Assembly (NCBI GenBank): GCA_020746835.1
Contig: JAGPNK010000001.1
Coordinates: 5,208,001-5,272,000, forward strand
Origin: Stachybotrys elegans
Lineage: Eukaryota > Ascomycota > Sordariomycetes > Hypocreales > Stachybotryaceae
DNA: 64,000 bases
Reading direction: 5' to 3'
The translations under genes were made by a program, and so were the position numbers. Below are positions 1 to 12,026 of this stretch, piece after piece. The notes beneath the pieces are model-generated. The model made no database searches and was not told the DNA's origin. It was given only the letters and a program-made list of their open reading frames with translations. Each line of letters begins with the position of its first letter. Position 1 is the stretch's first letter.

Positions 1-1889
1 AGCAGCGTCTTTATGTCCAGCTCCAGCAAAATCATCTCGAAGATTTCGAAAATTTCGAAGATTCGAGGGAGTTTTGACGGAGCACGGGCGGCAACCGTCT
101 GCGAGAGCTGGAAAGACATTTTGCTGCTTGGTCTTGGCAGTTAGATCAAGACGTGGTTGGCGATAGAGGTGGTCTTGGGAATTCTTACCGCTGGGTCGTA
201 ACTGAACTGGAGTTTCTGACGTTGGAAAGTAGATATACTTGCGAAGAATTTGGACGTTGCTTTTGACGTTGCGACGCTTAACGTTGCGGAAAGGATGGTT
301 GTACCTAGGCGAGAAGACAAAGGGGTATCCTCAGGCTGCAAAATATCAGGAGAGCCAAATGGTCATTGACGAAGGTACGGATAGATAGATGAATAGGATC
401 ACCTGGAATTGTTCGACTCAAGTAGTACGACTGTAGAGGGTTGGACGATGGAGAGGTTAGGAAATTCGAGAGAGGACGAAATAATTACCAAGAAAAAACG
501 AGCTGGGCAACCTTCCTACCTGCCCATTCCTCTGCGGGTGATAATAGAGTTCGATTGAGCTTTCCCTTGGGATCCCAATGGCCAATGTTCGGCTTTGATA
601 TCCGTATAGCTGTCATTACTTTGTCCGCTTTTGGAAAACCCCCATATGACGGCAGGAGCCGTATCACCAATGCTCTTCACCGGCTTCCCAGCGGCCCGAA
701 GTATGAAGACGCTCTGACCTTTCAACGGGGATCGGGCGAAGGTGTTTGGCTGGCACTTGCCGCTGGTCCTTCGATGCTGTGCCTAGCTTTCCAGGACTCT
801 GCAGGAGCACTTGCAAACTTTGCCAATCGCGCCAAAGCATCTGTCCATCATGTGCTCGGCCTGTAGCTGAGACCCAGAAAGACGCATTTGTACCTTGCAA
901 GGCAGCAGTGAGGCTATGCTGGAGTGAGTCAAAGTGAAGTACTGCGGAGCAGGCATTTAGGACGGTTGATAGAGGGGCGTTCAACAGGACGAGTGAAGCG
1001 TCAACAGCCGAGCAGTCTCAGCGGCAGTAGTCATTGCTACAGAGCCACTACAGACACCACGAGTCGAATGTATTCTCTCCAAATATGTCTTGATGTAATA
1101 CGATGCCAAAGTGCAAGTGCCAGGTGCTTCTAGGACAAGGGCAAGACTCCTGTCATGATGCTTCATCAATGGGGCGTCCATACCAATCCTAATCTGGTGC
1201 AGCAATCTTGCCTCTAGCCTTGTAATAAATACCACGTTCACAAGCAGCCACACCAACGTACTTCGTTTACATGACCAATCACTCCGGTCACAATAAACTT
1301 TGCATCTGCAACCTTGTATCGACGCCCGGCTTAGAAGGCAACCACAACGGCTTTGCATCTCTACCACGTGCCTGGGTGCCCATCTGATAACCGTGAATAT
1401 GCTCTCGCAAATATATCTGATGAGGGTGAGGGTTGGTGAGGCCGAGGGTTTGTTCCGTCACCATCGAATCCTCTCACAAGACGGCGGTCCAAGTGCACCA
1501 ATGAAAGTTCAAGCAATTCGTTTCCCGCACCTCTCGTCCGACATCATGGGCCGCCAGACTCGTCCTCCAATTCTTCTCCCCGTCTTGCTCCCCAAGCCTG
1601 ACAGTCGGGACCAGCACGATGGTCTTGGGGTATCGCCGCGCAACAGCAAACACGACATCACGACATCGCCAGCTCCGGCGAGCTCGACACAGAAGCTCAG
1701 GGTGTCGGAATATCCCACGAGCGCCACGATCCATCACGGCAACCTTCCAAGCGGCTTTGTAGCAGCATCTGACTCCCGGCCTTTGGGGCGATCTCCGAGA
1801 CATTGTTTCTCCCCAGTAAGCAGCTAGACAACTTTTGCCTATGACCGCACTCCCCTCCCACTCTCTTCATGGTTCTCAATCGCTTACTA
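1..1889. other. No supportable gene; short overlapping ORFs only
   Basis: Open frames here reach at most about 175 codons (for example 1300-1827 on + and 1474-1803 on -). They overlap on both strands, lack recognisable motifs and mostly begin at non-ATG codons. The first 70 bases contain repeated TTTCGAA/TCGAAG words. The right end may hold the lost 5' part of the DUF924 relic that follows, but I could not recognise its N-terminal motif. Confidence 0.5.
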
Positions 1890-2455
1890 ACGCCGGTGAC
1901 CTTTCGGCGCGGCGGTCGAGGCTATTCGAACGGCAGACGTTACGTCGGGAGAGGCCCTTGTGGAGGCGGCGCAGGTGCATGATCCCCTCGACTGGATGAG
2001 CCTCATCATTCTCTTAGACCGAATCCCTCGCCATGTCTACCGAGGAGACGCTGCTGCAATTGTCTTCAAGTACTTTGATCATCTGGCACGAGAAGTAGCC
2101 CAAGCAGTCATGCAGCAGGGCATCCCTACGGACGCGCCCATGGTCCGTTGGCAATTGGCCTGCCGCAGCTGGGTCTACCTCCCGCTCACGAGCAAGCCAT
2201 GGTGTTGTACGAAGGCCTCGCGATATATATCTAGTCGCTGCGCGACGACGCACCCACAGGCGTGGCCGGTACAGATGCGTACCGACAGCGCGCGGTCGAG
2301 GCGTTTAAAACGCGAGGTGACGACGCTCCGGAATTTGCCAACACCAATATGCTCTTCGAGAAGAAGCATGACGACATCATCAGGCAATTCGGGCGGTACA
2401 CGCATCGTAGCGAGGCCATGGTGAGAGAATCGACGACCGAGGAGAATGTATTTGG
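1890..2455 (+). pseudogene. Degenerate DUF924-family gene
   Basis: One frame reads FGAAVEAIRTADV, then DWMSLIILLDRIPRHVYRGD and a RWQLACRSWVYLPL block, which match the core of the DUF924 family (usual motif: LLDQxPRNxxRG). After LPL the family's MHSED-type segment is missing and the frame shifts by one. HEQAMVLYEGLA then continues in the new frame and meets an in-frame TAG about 40 bases on. Beyond the stop the same frame still reads FEKKHDDIIRQFGRYTHRSEAMVRE, the conserved C-terminal block. No start codon is visible and the first matching exon is preceded by TGA. A deletion, a frameshift, a stop and a lost 5' end together point to a decayed gene rather than an unusual splice pattern. The family's function is poorly known, so none is assigned. 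Confidence 0.7.
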
Positions 2456-2757
2456 AGGGCGGAGGCGAAACGTGCAAAGAAGGAATACGCGTAGCGATTT
2501 TAATTATTACTTTTTGTGCCGTGGTATCCGGAATAAGGGAACAAGAGCAGGTGCCAATTTCCCGACACGGCCGTCCAATACGACGCTGAGCCTGGTAAAT
2601 ACGCATGGACGCTTCATCCCCGCGTTTCCAAACTTCTCGCCTCGCCCCTCGCGACGATCCACCCACAAACAAACGCATCCACCTCCATCCCCTTCAAACC
2701 CAGAGAACAAAGAGAACAAAGAGAGAAAGAAATTAGACATCAACAGACAGACAGAAG

Positions 2758-3500
2758 ATGGCCAACACACGCTCCTCCACGGCCAAGGCCGTCGCCCGCC
2801 GCACCGCCCCCTCGGCCTGGCAGCACACCCCCACGCGCTGGACACTCCTCTGGATGGCCATCTCGCTGCCCCTCGTCGCCTGGGACACCGTCTACGTCCT
2901 CGGCCGCCCGCACACCATGGAGGGCGGCGCCATCCACTGGCCCATGTACGTGCCCTACCGCCTCTACGCCGAGGTCGACCACGTCTACGGCTGGAAGGCC
3001 TTCAACGCCAACGAGGGCTTCACCGGCGCCCAGGGCTTCCTCAACCTCATCGAGTCCATCATGTACGTTACCTACCTGTGGATCGTCTTGCGCCGTGGCG
3101 AGCCCCGCGCCGGCGCCACCACGCAAAGAGTCGTCGACGGGCGCATGGCTGCTTGGGCTGTCCTTGTGGGCTTCAGCGCAGCCGTCATGACCTTGTCCAA
3201 GACGGCGCTCTACTGTAAGTTTCCATCCTTCTTTCAAGCTCTGCATTCAGCGTCGAGACTAAATTTTTGGCAGGGCTCATCGAATTGTTCGGTAACTTCT
3301 CCAACATTGGCCACAACCCCATGGACAGACTTGTTTTCCTCTGGATCATCCCCAAGTAAGTGTTCGTGTCGATCTGCGGGTCAGCAATTCTAACCAAGCG
3401 TAGCGGCGCATGGCTTCTCGGCTCTGGCTACATGATCTGGTCTCTGGGGAGTGAGATTGTCGATGGCCTTGCCCTTGCATCGGGCACCAAGGAGGACTAA
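2758..3500 (+). CDS. Small multi-pass membrane protein, EXPERA/emopamil-binding-like
   Basis: Three exons (2758-3214, 3274-3355, 3404-3500) give 211 residues. Both introns are canonical (GTAAGT...CAG and GTAAGT...TAG) and the phases agree. The start lies after an A-rich leader. About four hydrophobic segments are visible: TLLWMAISLPLVAWDTVYVL near residue 30, an IMYVTYLWIVL stretch near 105, a VLVGFSAAVMTL segment near 140, and a C-terminal segment spanning LVFLWII and WLLGSGYMIWSL. Acidic and aromatic residues sit within or between helices (WDTVYV, EVDHVYGWKAF). Compact four-helix topology with such residues recalls the EXPERA fold of emopamil-binding and sigma-2-like ER proteins. The fold call is from memory of similar fungal proteins and is not proven. 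Gene model: high confidence. Function: low. Confidence 0.8.
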
Positions 3501-4059
3501 ACCTGCTGTGACACTATAGTCGTTGCGTACTTCTACGTCACGAAAGAGAGAAGTCGCCTGTGGTTGGGCATCAATCCAGTTAATCTTGCCGGCATGTAAA
3601 TAGTCATCCCCGATAGGCTCTGCATGTAGAACAGAACGCTTGATATATTTATATGATGTAGTAGGTGCGTCCAGTGTGGAAAAAAGAACAATAGTATGTG
3701 CGAACAATAGTGGCCTTGCTACCCGCAGGACCAAAGAACAGTGTCAAACAATGAAGTTGATATATTTATATAAAGAAGTTGTTTGTCCAAAAAGGAATGT
3801 CTTCCAGACTCATATTCTAGAATTTGGGGGATATCTTGCTTTTCATCTCGCCAGCGATAAGAATGAATGACTGATGGACAGTGGCGTCAGAGTGTCCAGT
3901 AGTGAATAGCAAACGCATAAAAACGATATAAACATATGCAAATATGCAAATATGCAAATATGCAAGGAGGGTATCTGGCACAAAGATGAATACAAATGAG
4001 GGACAGTAGGCGTTGGTAGAATAGATGATGTAGTGAGACCCACGCCCCGAGGATCCTAA
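3501..4059. other. Convergent 3' intergenic region with AT-rich repeats
   Basis: This AT-rich stretch separates two convergent genes. It holds a 15-bp direct repeat, TTGATATATTTATAT, at 3640-3654 and 3757-3771, and four perfect tandem ATATGCAA units. No gene is supported. Confidence 0.6.
3934..3965. repeat. Four tandem ATATGCAA units
   Basis: Four perfect 8-bp copies of ATATGCAA lie head to tail between two convergent genes. The array is a short minisatellite. Adjacent copies overlap to give the octamer-like word ATGCAAAT, which may be coincidental. Confidence 0.9.
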
Positions 4060-6687
4060 TCATCTCGCTTCGGTCAATCCCCCCAGGTCCGTATACTGCT
4101 CCCAGGTGGACATTCTCTTGTTGCCTGGGGGATCGATACGAGGGTGGTCGCCAATCATAAAGGCCTCCATGGCGCTCCAGTCATCCGAGTTGCGCGGCGG
4201 CGAAGCTACTGCGGACTCAGCCGCAGGCGTCTCACGCGTCATCATGGAGCGGGTGGTGGGCAGGTAGCTCCGCCGGCGCAGATCGTTGATGAGTGAATTG
4301 CGACGCCGAGGGTCGCGTGGGGGAACCGCAGGGGCGGTGGCGTCAGAGTCGAGGCGCGTGGTTCGGGAATCGAGAAAAGTAGTCATGGTTCGGCGTCGCA
4401 TCGGCTTCGAGTCGGCGGGATCAGGCATTGCCACGGAGAAGACGTGATGGGCTTGCTTGAGCTCCGTGTGGATAATCGGAGGGGTTGCATGAATAGGCGT
4501 CTGGACAGTGGAATCCAGCGTGTCTCTACTATCGGTGCTGTCCAGTGTCGGCGCCGTGTTGGAGCTCGAGTTGGACGCAGTAGAGTCACTCCGGGTAGCC
4601 CAGTTTGCCCCATCAGTACGCTCAGGCCCAGGATCAAATCTGACATTATTGGTACCGTTGCCATAGCCATGAACGACAATCTCGTGATACGGTTGCTTAG
4701 GTAGCGGTGGCACCGGCGGGCTGCTGGAAGCCGACGTCATGGAGCCTGACTTGAAGATGCCCATGGATTTTCGGATCGTGTTGCTTCGCACCAAGACGCG
4801 CGAGAATGAGTTGGACCTCGACATGACAGGTGTCGTGGTTGTCGACGACGAGGGCAGAGAGCCTTTGCGCTCCGTCGAGGGATCTTTGTGGGTGAGCGCA
4901 AAGTAGTCGATGTCAGGCTTGATCTCAATACCACTAGAAGGGTGCTTTGATTCGCCGTCAGACCACGTCACTAAGGGCGACGCATCTGTGCTCGAATCTC
5001 TGCGACTTGAGGGTCCTGACAGTACCGGCGCATCATCCCAGGGAGGCAGGTCCTTTGCCGATATGGCGAGGTGGTACGGCACCGCTGTGTCGTCTCGCAC
5101 CTCAGGGGGTTCGTCGGTAATGTTTCGAAGAACCTGGTATACAGTGTACACCAGGATCCATCGCACCTTTCGGGCGTCCACAATCGACAGCTTCTCCCGT
5201 CGGTCCGCCTTTTGCGGCGAAACGACGAGTTCCTCCTCGAACCTGCGATACGCGCGGACCAAGTCGTTCCGAAAGACAGTCTCCTTCCAGTTGGACGCGT
5301 CGATGAGCGCCGTGTGGATGGCCAGCCGCTCGCTCGGTTTCACCCTATCGCCTCGCGGCAGCCAGTTTCTGCGACGGGACACCTTCTCCGGCTGCGACTG
5401 CGGCAGCAGGGGCAGAGGATGCTCCAGCGATTGGAACCCGTACCGAGCGTCGAAGGATTGCACGTGTTGGATGGCGCAGATGCCGCCGACCGCTAGCGAA
5501 GGCAGGCGCCCGTCCGTGGTGTAACTCTCATCGACCAGCAGGTCGTACAGAGCCTCAAAGTCCTCCCGCATGGCGCGGTACGTATCGGGATCGAAGGAGC
5601 GAGGCGGGAAGTAGCCTAGCTGCTGCGTGTAGAAAGACATGAGAAAGCTGCGGAAATGCTCCAGGTGCGCGCGCCCCCCAGCAGAGATGCCGAGATGAGC
5701 CTCAGAGAGCTCCTGCTCAGCAAAGTTCCGTAGTATATCAGCGGCCTGGTAGAGCCTGGAATCTAGGTCTGAGCGTTCCTTGCGGAGGAGCTTCTTGGTC
5801 ACAAAGCTGACGTGCTGCAAGTCATGTTAGCCCTGATTCATTCCAGATGATTCAAGCTGGCTTACCTGGTAGTCCGGGCAGTCATAGAGGCCATCATCCA
5901 TGCCGACCGAATGCGCAAAGGCCCGGATATATAAATCTTTGATGTGAAAGGCCTCGGCAAGTTGTAAGCACGCCACCACGTACTCTGGTTGGCAGGCGAA
6001 GTTGAGGTACCCCGCGTGGGCAAGATACTTGTTGACGTCGTCGACATTATTTGCAGCCACGTACCGAAACTCGAGCAGGCTATGCATCAGTTCGATGAGC
6101 GTGCGGCCCAGATACTCTCCGACTAGCGGTTGCCCGTAGATCCAGGCGAAGAGGTTCCTTATGGCCAACGTGCATCGAAAGGCGGCGTCGCCAGAGAGCA
6201 TGGACGGCGGTGGAATGTACAGGTCGATTGTCCGCCTGGGAGAAACGCCGAGCTTGTGAAAGTCCTTGAGGCTGCGAGGGCGAGGCAGGTCCGGGTCCAG
6301 GAAGCGGTCGATTAAGGGATAGCATTTGGCAGCCAGCAAGCCGGAGAAGGGCACGCGAAAGGACGGCCCTTTTCTGGAGAGACCCTTGGCGTACAGATGG
6401 ACGAGACAATTCCCTTCGAGAAACCACAGATCGGGGTCCTGCTCGAGGTCAGACTGGACAGTTCCACATCCAAGATGCGCGGGACTTACCCTCTGCAGGT
6501 TGGTCCATTCATTACAGGTCTTGGCCGAGCCATCCCAACGTTTTATGAATGCGACTTGGTGCGCCCTCCCGCTCATCAAACTGTGTATCGTCTTCAGATC
6601 CTGCACGGCGGGTGGTTGATGGGCAGAGGGCTCCGTCGCGGTGGCCGAGCGATTCCGCCTCATCCTAGGATAGCCAGGACTGGGCAT
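4060..6687 (-). CDS. Large conserved fungal protein of unknown function
   Basis: Two exons (6687-5866 and 5814-4060) joined across a 51-nt intron with GTAAGC donor and TTGCAG acceptor give 858 residues in matching phase. The N-terminal half looks globular (LWFLEGNCLVHLYAKGLS, a YGQPLVGEYLGRTLIELMHSLL helix). The middle, from about residue 275, is helical and contains a KVRWILVYTVYQVLRNI segment. The last 300 residues are Ser/Thr/Pro-rich, low in hydrophobics and probably disordered, ending EQYTDLGGLTEAR. Similar architecture occurs in many Pezizomycotina proteins, once annotated as BTB-like and now, as I recall, under a DUF (possibly DUF8004). No catalytic motif, signal peptide or membrane segment is visible. 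Phosphorylation in the tail is plausible because SRSNS/RRRNS-type sites recur, but that is inference. Confidence 0.85.
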
Positions 6688-9120
6688 GGTGGAAGAAGAA
6701 TAGACAGGTCGGGCGGTTGGGTTCGATGGAGGGCTTCCCGGAGCGAGGTCGAGGCGGTCGTCTAATGCTGACGGCAGCGTGCCGATTAGAGACGATAGGA
6801 ATTACAGCTCATCGTTGTAGCACAAGCTTGGCAAGCAGCCCACCAGGGATCGTCAATTCGCAGCCTGAGGAGGGAGGGGGGCTTTGCTCGAGGAGCGTAA
6901 CGAGCGAGCTGGCCTAGGCTCTGGTCCTCTGGAAGTGGGAGGGCGAGACGTGCGGCGAGGTGAATGGCCGCCCGAGATGGTTTTAATATCGCTGGCTGGG
7001 CTGGGCTGGGCTGGGCCATGGAGCATTCGCCCAGGTACCCCGTTGAGAGCAGGCCCTACCCTTGTTGTGATGGTCGAGATCTGTGGAAGGGAGATGGGCC
7101 ATGCAGGTCTTGGAATAGCTTCAAGCCATGTCTTAGCGCGCTCCAGTCGTGGCGCGCCTGCTCTGCTGCTCTAGCCCGCTAGCTGCGCATACCCCTGCCC
7201 AAAAATGATACAACGCACGCCTTGTGAGTTGGCAAAGACTGCCGGAAAGGACGAGATTTTTTTTTATTTTTTATTTGTAAGACCGTACGATGGATGCTAA
7301 GGCGGATGGACGGACGGAGGACTAGGATCCTCCATCCCAATTCCTGGAAATGCTCGTTAATTTCCTACAACCAAAGGACGTTTGTTATCGTGAGCGACCG
7401 ACCCCCCTGCTGCCGTGCAAGCCGTCTCCCACCCTGCTTGCCTGCCCACCACCTCCTCTTGTTCGTCCGCCAACCCGCCACGGTCCCGAACTCAAAGCTG
7501 AGCAGATTTCCCAATTCAGCTTCTGCATGTTGGGTGACACGAGAGTGGGATTCTTGTGTACCACACCACTAATCACGACACCCTCTCTATGTCATACCTT
7601 ACGCATAATAAGCTTGCTTGCCATTACCTTACCCCATCACTTTTTGTCTTTTTTGTCTTTTTCCGCTTGCAGTCGAGGCTAGCTGGAATCGCCGAAAGTC
7701 TAGACAATCAGGCCCAGGCAAATAACGATCCCCCGACGGATCGACGGCCAATATCCATAAGGGGCCAAGAGTCTTGTCTGCTCTTTTCCGCAGATGGATG
7801 ATGGATGGCTTTCGCTCTTTTTTTTTTTTCTAGCTGAGCAAGGAGCACCCGCTGGTGCCCGCCGCGGAATGGACTCTCGATGATGCTGCCAAGACCAGTG
7901 CTTTGCGCTTCCTCGCACCATGTCCGGCCGGAAATGCCTGTAATCTGGGCCACTAATCTGATGAAATTGGCCCAGATCCCACGAGATTCCAGTCCATCGT
8001 TATTTGGTCGCCCCCGACTGGCGGAGAGGGGGACCGATGGCACCACACGCACGCTTCATCCTCCGTCGGTCGGACGTTCAACCATTTTGTTGTGGTGTGG
8101 TGGCAGTGCGTCCGTCGGCTCGGCCCATGAAGCATTTCGCCAGCAATGCCCGAAATTGTGTCTCACCATGATGTTACTAAGCCCAAGCCGAGGTGGAGGA
8201 GAGCTCAAGCACTACGTCGTGCAGGTTTCTCCAAAAGAGCGGTGCAGCTCAGACAAACAGTAAAAGCTCCTTGCAGTCCATCCGACCACCTGGCTTTGGC
8301 CCTTCACCGCAAGCACGCTCGCCTCTCGTCATCCCAGACACGCATCACGAACCATCTACATACATCCATCCAGCATCGTGGCCCGCCAGCTTTCGTCGAC
8401 GTGACGTACAAATGAGCACCAGCCCATTCTCCAGCCGTCAGCCATCCTCCCTCAATGCCGTTTCCCCGTACCTGTCACATACCTGTCTCCTGCTGTGCCT
8501 TTTGGCTCCAGAAAGCACTGGCCCAGGGGTTCAAAAACGGCGCCTTTGCTTTGCTTTGGGGTATTTGGGCCAATGCGCCTTGTCTCAGGCCGTAGCTTGT
8601 CTCGTATTTGATGTCATGAAATGCGCACTAACGACGCTGGGCTAGAGTTGCAAGAACCGATTAAAAATAAGTAAAGTCAATCAAAGGACAAATGAAGAAG
8701 CTAAGAGTCCGAGAATCGTGACCATTATGCGCCATGAAGCCTCATCTTGACGTGCTGGGAGCCAAGGATTATTGAGACAGGGATGGAACACACTTTCGGA
8801 ACGACACGTTCCTAATTGCAAAGCTGCCAGAAACAAGAAACACAGAGATTACCTCGCACGGCGCTCTATCTAATGGCCAGTACGGGAATGTTTGGACCTG
8901 TTCTTTTTGAACGAAACGGATCAGGTTCGATTTTAGTGGGGGCGTTTGCCTCATTCAACGCTTTCGGAATCCAACCTTGTTTAACCGTCACGTGATCATG
9001 TCTCACACCGACACTTACCGAACTTACCGACGCTTCACCGAAATGTCGAGCTTGGATCCAACGCGGGCTGGTAGCGCAAGGCCCTGAGCTTCATGGCCGC
9101 GTCAGGAATAACACGTCGAG
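6688..9120. other. 2.4-kb gene-free intergenic region
   Basis: This lies between divergently transcribed genes (4060-6687 minus, 9121 plus). It contains GCTGG repeats near 6995-7015, a T-rich run near 7257, pyrimidine-rich tracts and scattered ORFs under 150 codons with no motif. I see only probable promoter and 5'-UTR sequence for both neighbours and no gene. Confidence 0.5.
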
Positions 9121-10867
9121 ATGGCGTCCAGGACCCCCTACACCTTTATACAGTGTCCGTGCTCGGATAAATCCACCGTCGACCGCGAAGACGACTCCTC
9201 CAGCGACCAATCCAGCGACGCAGAGCTCACCTTCGACCCTCGCTCTCCCCGGTCCAACTACAGCCTCTACCCGCTCGAGCACTTGCTGTACTGCGAGGAT
9301 TGCCAGCAGATTCGCTGTCCGAGATGCGTCAACGAAGAGACTGTCACATACTACTGTCCCAACTGCCTGTTTGAGGTTCCCAGCAGCAATCTGCGTAGCG
9401 AGGGCAACAGGTGCGCTGCGTCCATGGCGGCCCGTCGTTCCCCTCCCAAAGCTTACCGAGTTATCCAGGTGCACGCGAAGTTGTTACCAATGCCCCGTCT
9501 GTATAGGGCCACTTCAGGTCGGCGCGGCTACGCAGCCCCCTGTTGACTCGAATCTCCTCGGCGCCGAAAACCAGTCAAGTGCCTCAGGAGACCGCTACGC
9601 CCTGTTCTGCCAATACTGTAACTGGACATCGAGTGAAATCGGCGTCGAGTTTGATCGACCGAGCGGTATACACTCTCAGCTCGCGAGGATCAACAATGGC
9701 GGTGCCCCCAAGCTCACGGCCAGGGACGTCAAAGAGAGACGTAAGGAGAATCCAGACGAACCCTTTGTACCAGATGAGCTGGTCGACTCCGACCTACAAT
9801 TTGCCAACCTCAAATCCTTCTACCAATCGCAATTGGCCGGCATACATGCCTCTATAAGCGGAACATCCCTCCATGATGGCGTTGGCTTTTCTTCTCCGGC
9901 GGCTCTCACAAGGATAATGTCCATGTATACCGGCAGAGGGAACCATGGCATGCAGCAAGGCTCCTCCGACGTGATGCGTGAGGCCCTGAATACTGAAGAA
10001 GGCTTGAAGCTCGCTCAACTGGATGAGTCGAGCGCCATCAAGAAGCTCACTGGACGCGGATGGGAGGCCACGACCTCTCGGGAGCAGAGAGAGGCCCAGC
10101 TAGAGGACGTGCGGTTCCAGGATGATCTGCGTCCCATTCCCTATCTTTTGCGCACCAAACGCTCCAAGCGTTGCCCTGTCTGTCGACACATCATCTCGAA
10201 GCCCGAGAACAAGGTAACCTCGACACGTTTCAAGATCCGCCTTGTCGCCAAGTCCTACATCCCCAGCATCTCCATACGGCCCTTGAACCCCACGGCTATG
10301 CCCGTACCCGTCACCTCTCGCCCTGCCATCATGGAGGAGGCTCCTCTGAAGCCGCTCAGGCCTTACCAGTATATCCTCACATTCAAAAACCCCCTCTTTG
10401 AGAATATCAAGGTTACGCTCGCGGCTCCCAACACAACTCCCGGGCGGTTCTCGAGCAGGGTAACTGTCCTGTGCCCTCAGTTTGAGGTTGATGCCAACAC
10501 AGACATGTGGGACGATGCTCTGAAGGACGATGGGCAGGACAGGAGGCGGAAGGGAGAGGAAAGCAATGGGCAAGCCGAGGCCGGCAAGATCTGGGAGAGG
10601 GGGCGGAACTGGGTCAGTATTGTGCTGGAGGTCGTTCCGGCGTCGCTCAGGCTTGAGAATTTGGCTGCTACAGAAGGCGACGAGCCAGACATGAGTCCAC
10701 TCAAGGAAGATGAGGATATCCTAGAGATACCCATGTTTGTTCGTATGGAGTGGGAGGTGGAAGCGCAGCAAGAGATTGGTGCATCCTCCAAGGATAGAGA
10801 GGCCAAGGAACGACGAGAACTGGCGTACTGGTGTGTCCTTGGCGTAGGACGCATCAGCCAGGAATAG
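9121..10867 (+). CDS. ro-2: Dynactin subunit p62 (DCTN4 / RO-2 type)
   Basis: Two exons (9121-9410, 9469-10867) with a 58-nt intron encode 562 residues. The N-terminus carries the family's paired cysteine motifs: CEDCQQIRCPRC, YYCPNC, CYQCPVC (rebuilt across the splice) and FCQYCNW. The CPVC pair in the middle (KRCPVCRHIISKPE) and the FKIRLVAKSYIPS block are also characteristic. p62 sits in the pointed-end complex that caps the Arp1 filament of dynactin. It helps dynein engage cargo and position nuclei. In Neurospora the gene is ro-2, whose loss gives ropy hyphae. The C-terminal half holds beta-rich segments (YQYILTFKNPLFENIKVTL) and an acidic linker. The start is the only ATG before the first CxxC motif. 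Confidence 0.92.
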
Positions 10868-11088
10868 CATTCACATTAAAGAGATACCCCAACAGACTTC
10901 TCCATACAAGTAATCACGAGTGGAACCCAGCTACGGTAGTTGTAGAATCACGATTTAGGTTGCCAAGCTTGATGTTGATGAGATCATGACCAGCTTGTTT
11001 CATTATCAAGCTATATGGACACAGACGCCGAGCCCTTTTTACCAACCATCGATGCTAAAGCACTCCCATCCCGAAACACGTAACCAGC

Positions 11089-12026
11089 TTAGTACTCGGT
11101 GTTACCGCTCTGAGGGAACTCAAAGGTGACATTGCGGCCAGTGAGTCTGCGGTAGACCTCGGAGTAGGTGTCGAGGCGGTAGTCAACGCCGCCGCGCTCC
11201 TTCTCGTCGAGGATGACCTTGAGCAGCTTGCTGCCGTCCTCCTTGGTGCGGAGACGCTTGCCGACAATCTCAACGGGGAAGGTGAGGTCGCTGAGGATGG
11301 CGTCGTGGACAGCAGTCAGGGTGCGCGAACGGGGGCGCTTCTGCTTCTGGGTGTTGCGGGCGCGGGCGGAGCGCTTGGGGCGGGGCAGGATGCGGCGAGA
11401 GGCCAGGATCAGGACATGGCGGTCAGAGAACTTCTTCTCGAGCTCGCGGGTCAGGCTGCAGAGAATGAGCATGTGCGCTGGGAGTGAGAGAGAGGCGCAA
11501 GGATAACTTACCGCTGCTGGACGCGGTGGAAGCCCTGCAGGGAAGGGACGGGGACAAAGATGACAATAGCCTTCTTGCCGTGGCCAACCTCGATCTATTC
11601 AAGACCAGATGTCAGCATGCGAGCTCCAGGCGTAGCCTTGGACCGCTTCCCGTCCTGTTCCACACAAGTCAATTGTACGTTGGCGAGCGCACACAATTTC
11701 GGATGATTGTGTGCGCTCCCCGCCGCCCGGGACGCGCCTCAATTCTCTCGAATCGGCGTCGCGGTCCGTCGAGGGGGGGGATTGCCATTGTAGCCGACGA
11801 ATGGCTTCTGGGAACAGGATTTCGAAGACCTAGTCGGGCAGGGTATATCTATATGTGTTCATGTTCTCACCTCGCGGGCGGAGACAAACTGCAGAGGTCG
11901 CAGGGCAACCTTGAGGTCGGCAGTGTTGGTCTCGAGATCGTAGAGAGCCTGAGCAATGCTCTGCTCGAGCTCGGAGGGGTTCTGCCTCGAGGGGCTGTTG
12001 GCGGCGATCTTGTTGGCGGCGCTCAT
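11089..12026 (-). CDS. rps7: 40S ribosomal protein S7 (eS7)
   Basis: Three exons (12026-11871, 11594-11512, 11455-11089) give 201 residues, the usual eS7 length. The protein begins [13 protein letters not shown] and carries [14 protein letters not shown], the [19 protein letters not shown] block, and the conserved region around [16 protein letters not shown]. It ends with the GRNVTFEFP block. eS7 is a small-subunit protein needed for 18S rRNA processing. The first intron is 276 nt, far longer than the 50-80 nt typical elsewhere in the window, which is common for fungal ribosomal protein genes. It contains a 13-bp perfect hairpin, listed separately. All splice sites are canonical and phases agree. 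Confidence 0.96.
11685..11718. other. Perfect 13-bp hairpin in eS7 intron 1
   Basis: GAGCGCACACAAT at 11685-11697 and its exact reverse complement at 11706-11718 are separated by an 8-nt loop (TTCGGATG). It lies inside the 276-nt first intron of the ribosomal protein gene, away from both splice sites. The sequence shows the structure; any role in splicing or autoregulation is inference. Confidence 0.8.

Noticed and set aside
1..70. TCGAAGATTTCGAA repeats as an inverted repeat
   Set aside because: The reverse complement does not match exactly; these are short direct repeats at the window edge.
2262..3218. A 318-codon plus-strand ORF
   Set aside because: Its 5' third is the DUF924 relic and the rest is an out-of-frame reading of the EXPERA-like gene (Arg/His/Pro-rich).
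8870..8945. GGTTCGATT resembling a tRNA B box
   Set aside because: No A box at the right distance and no cloverleaf.
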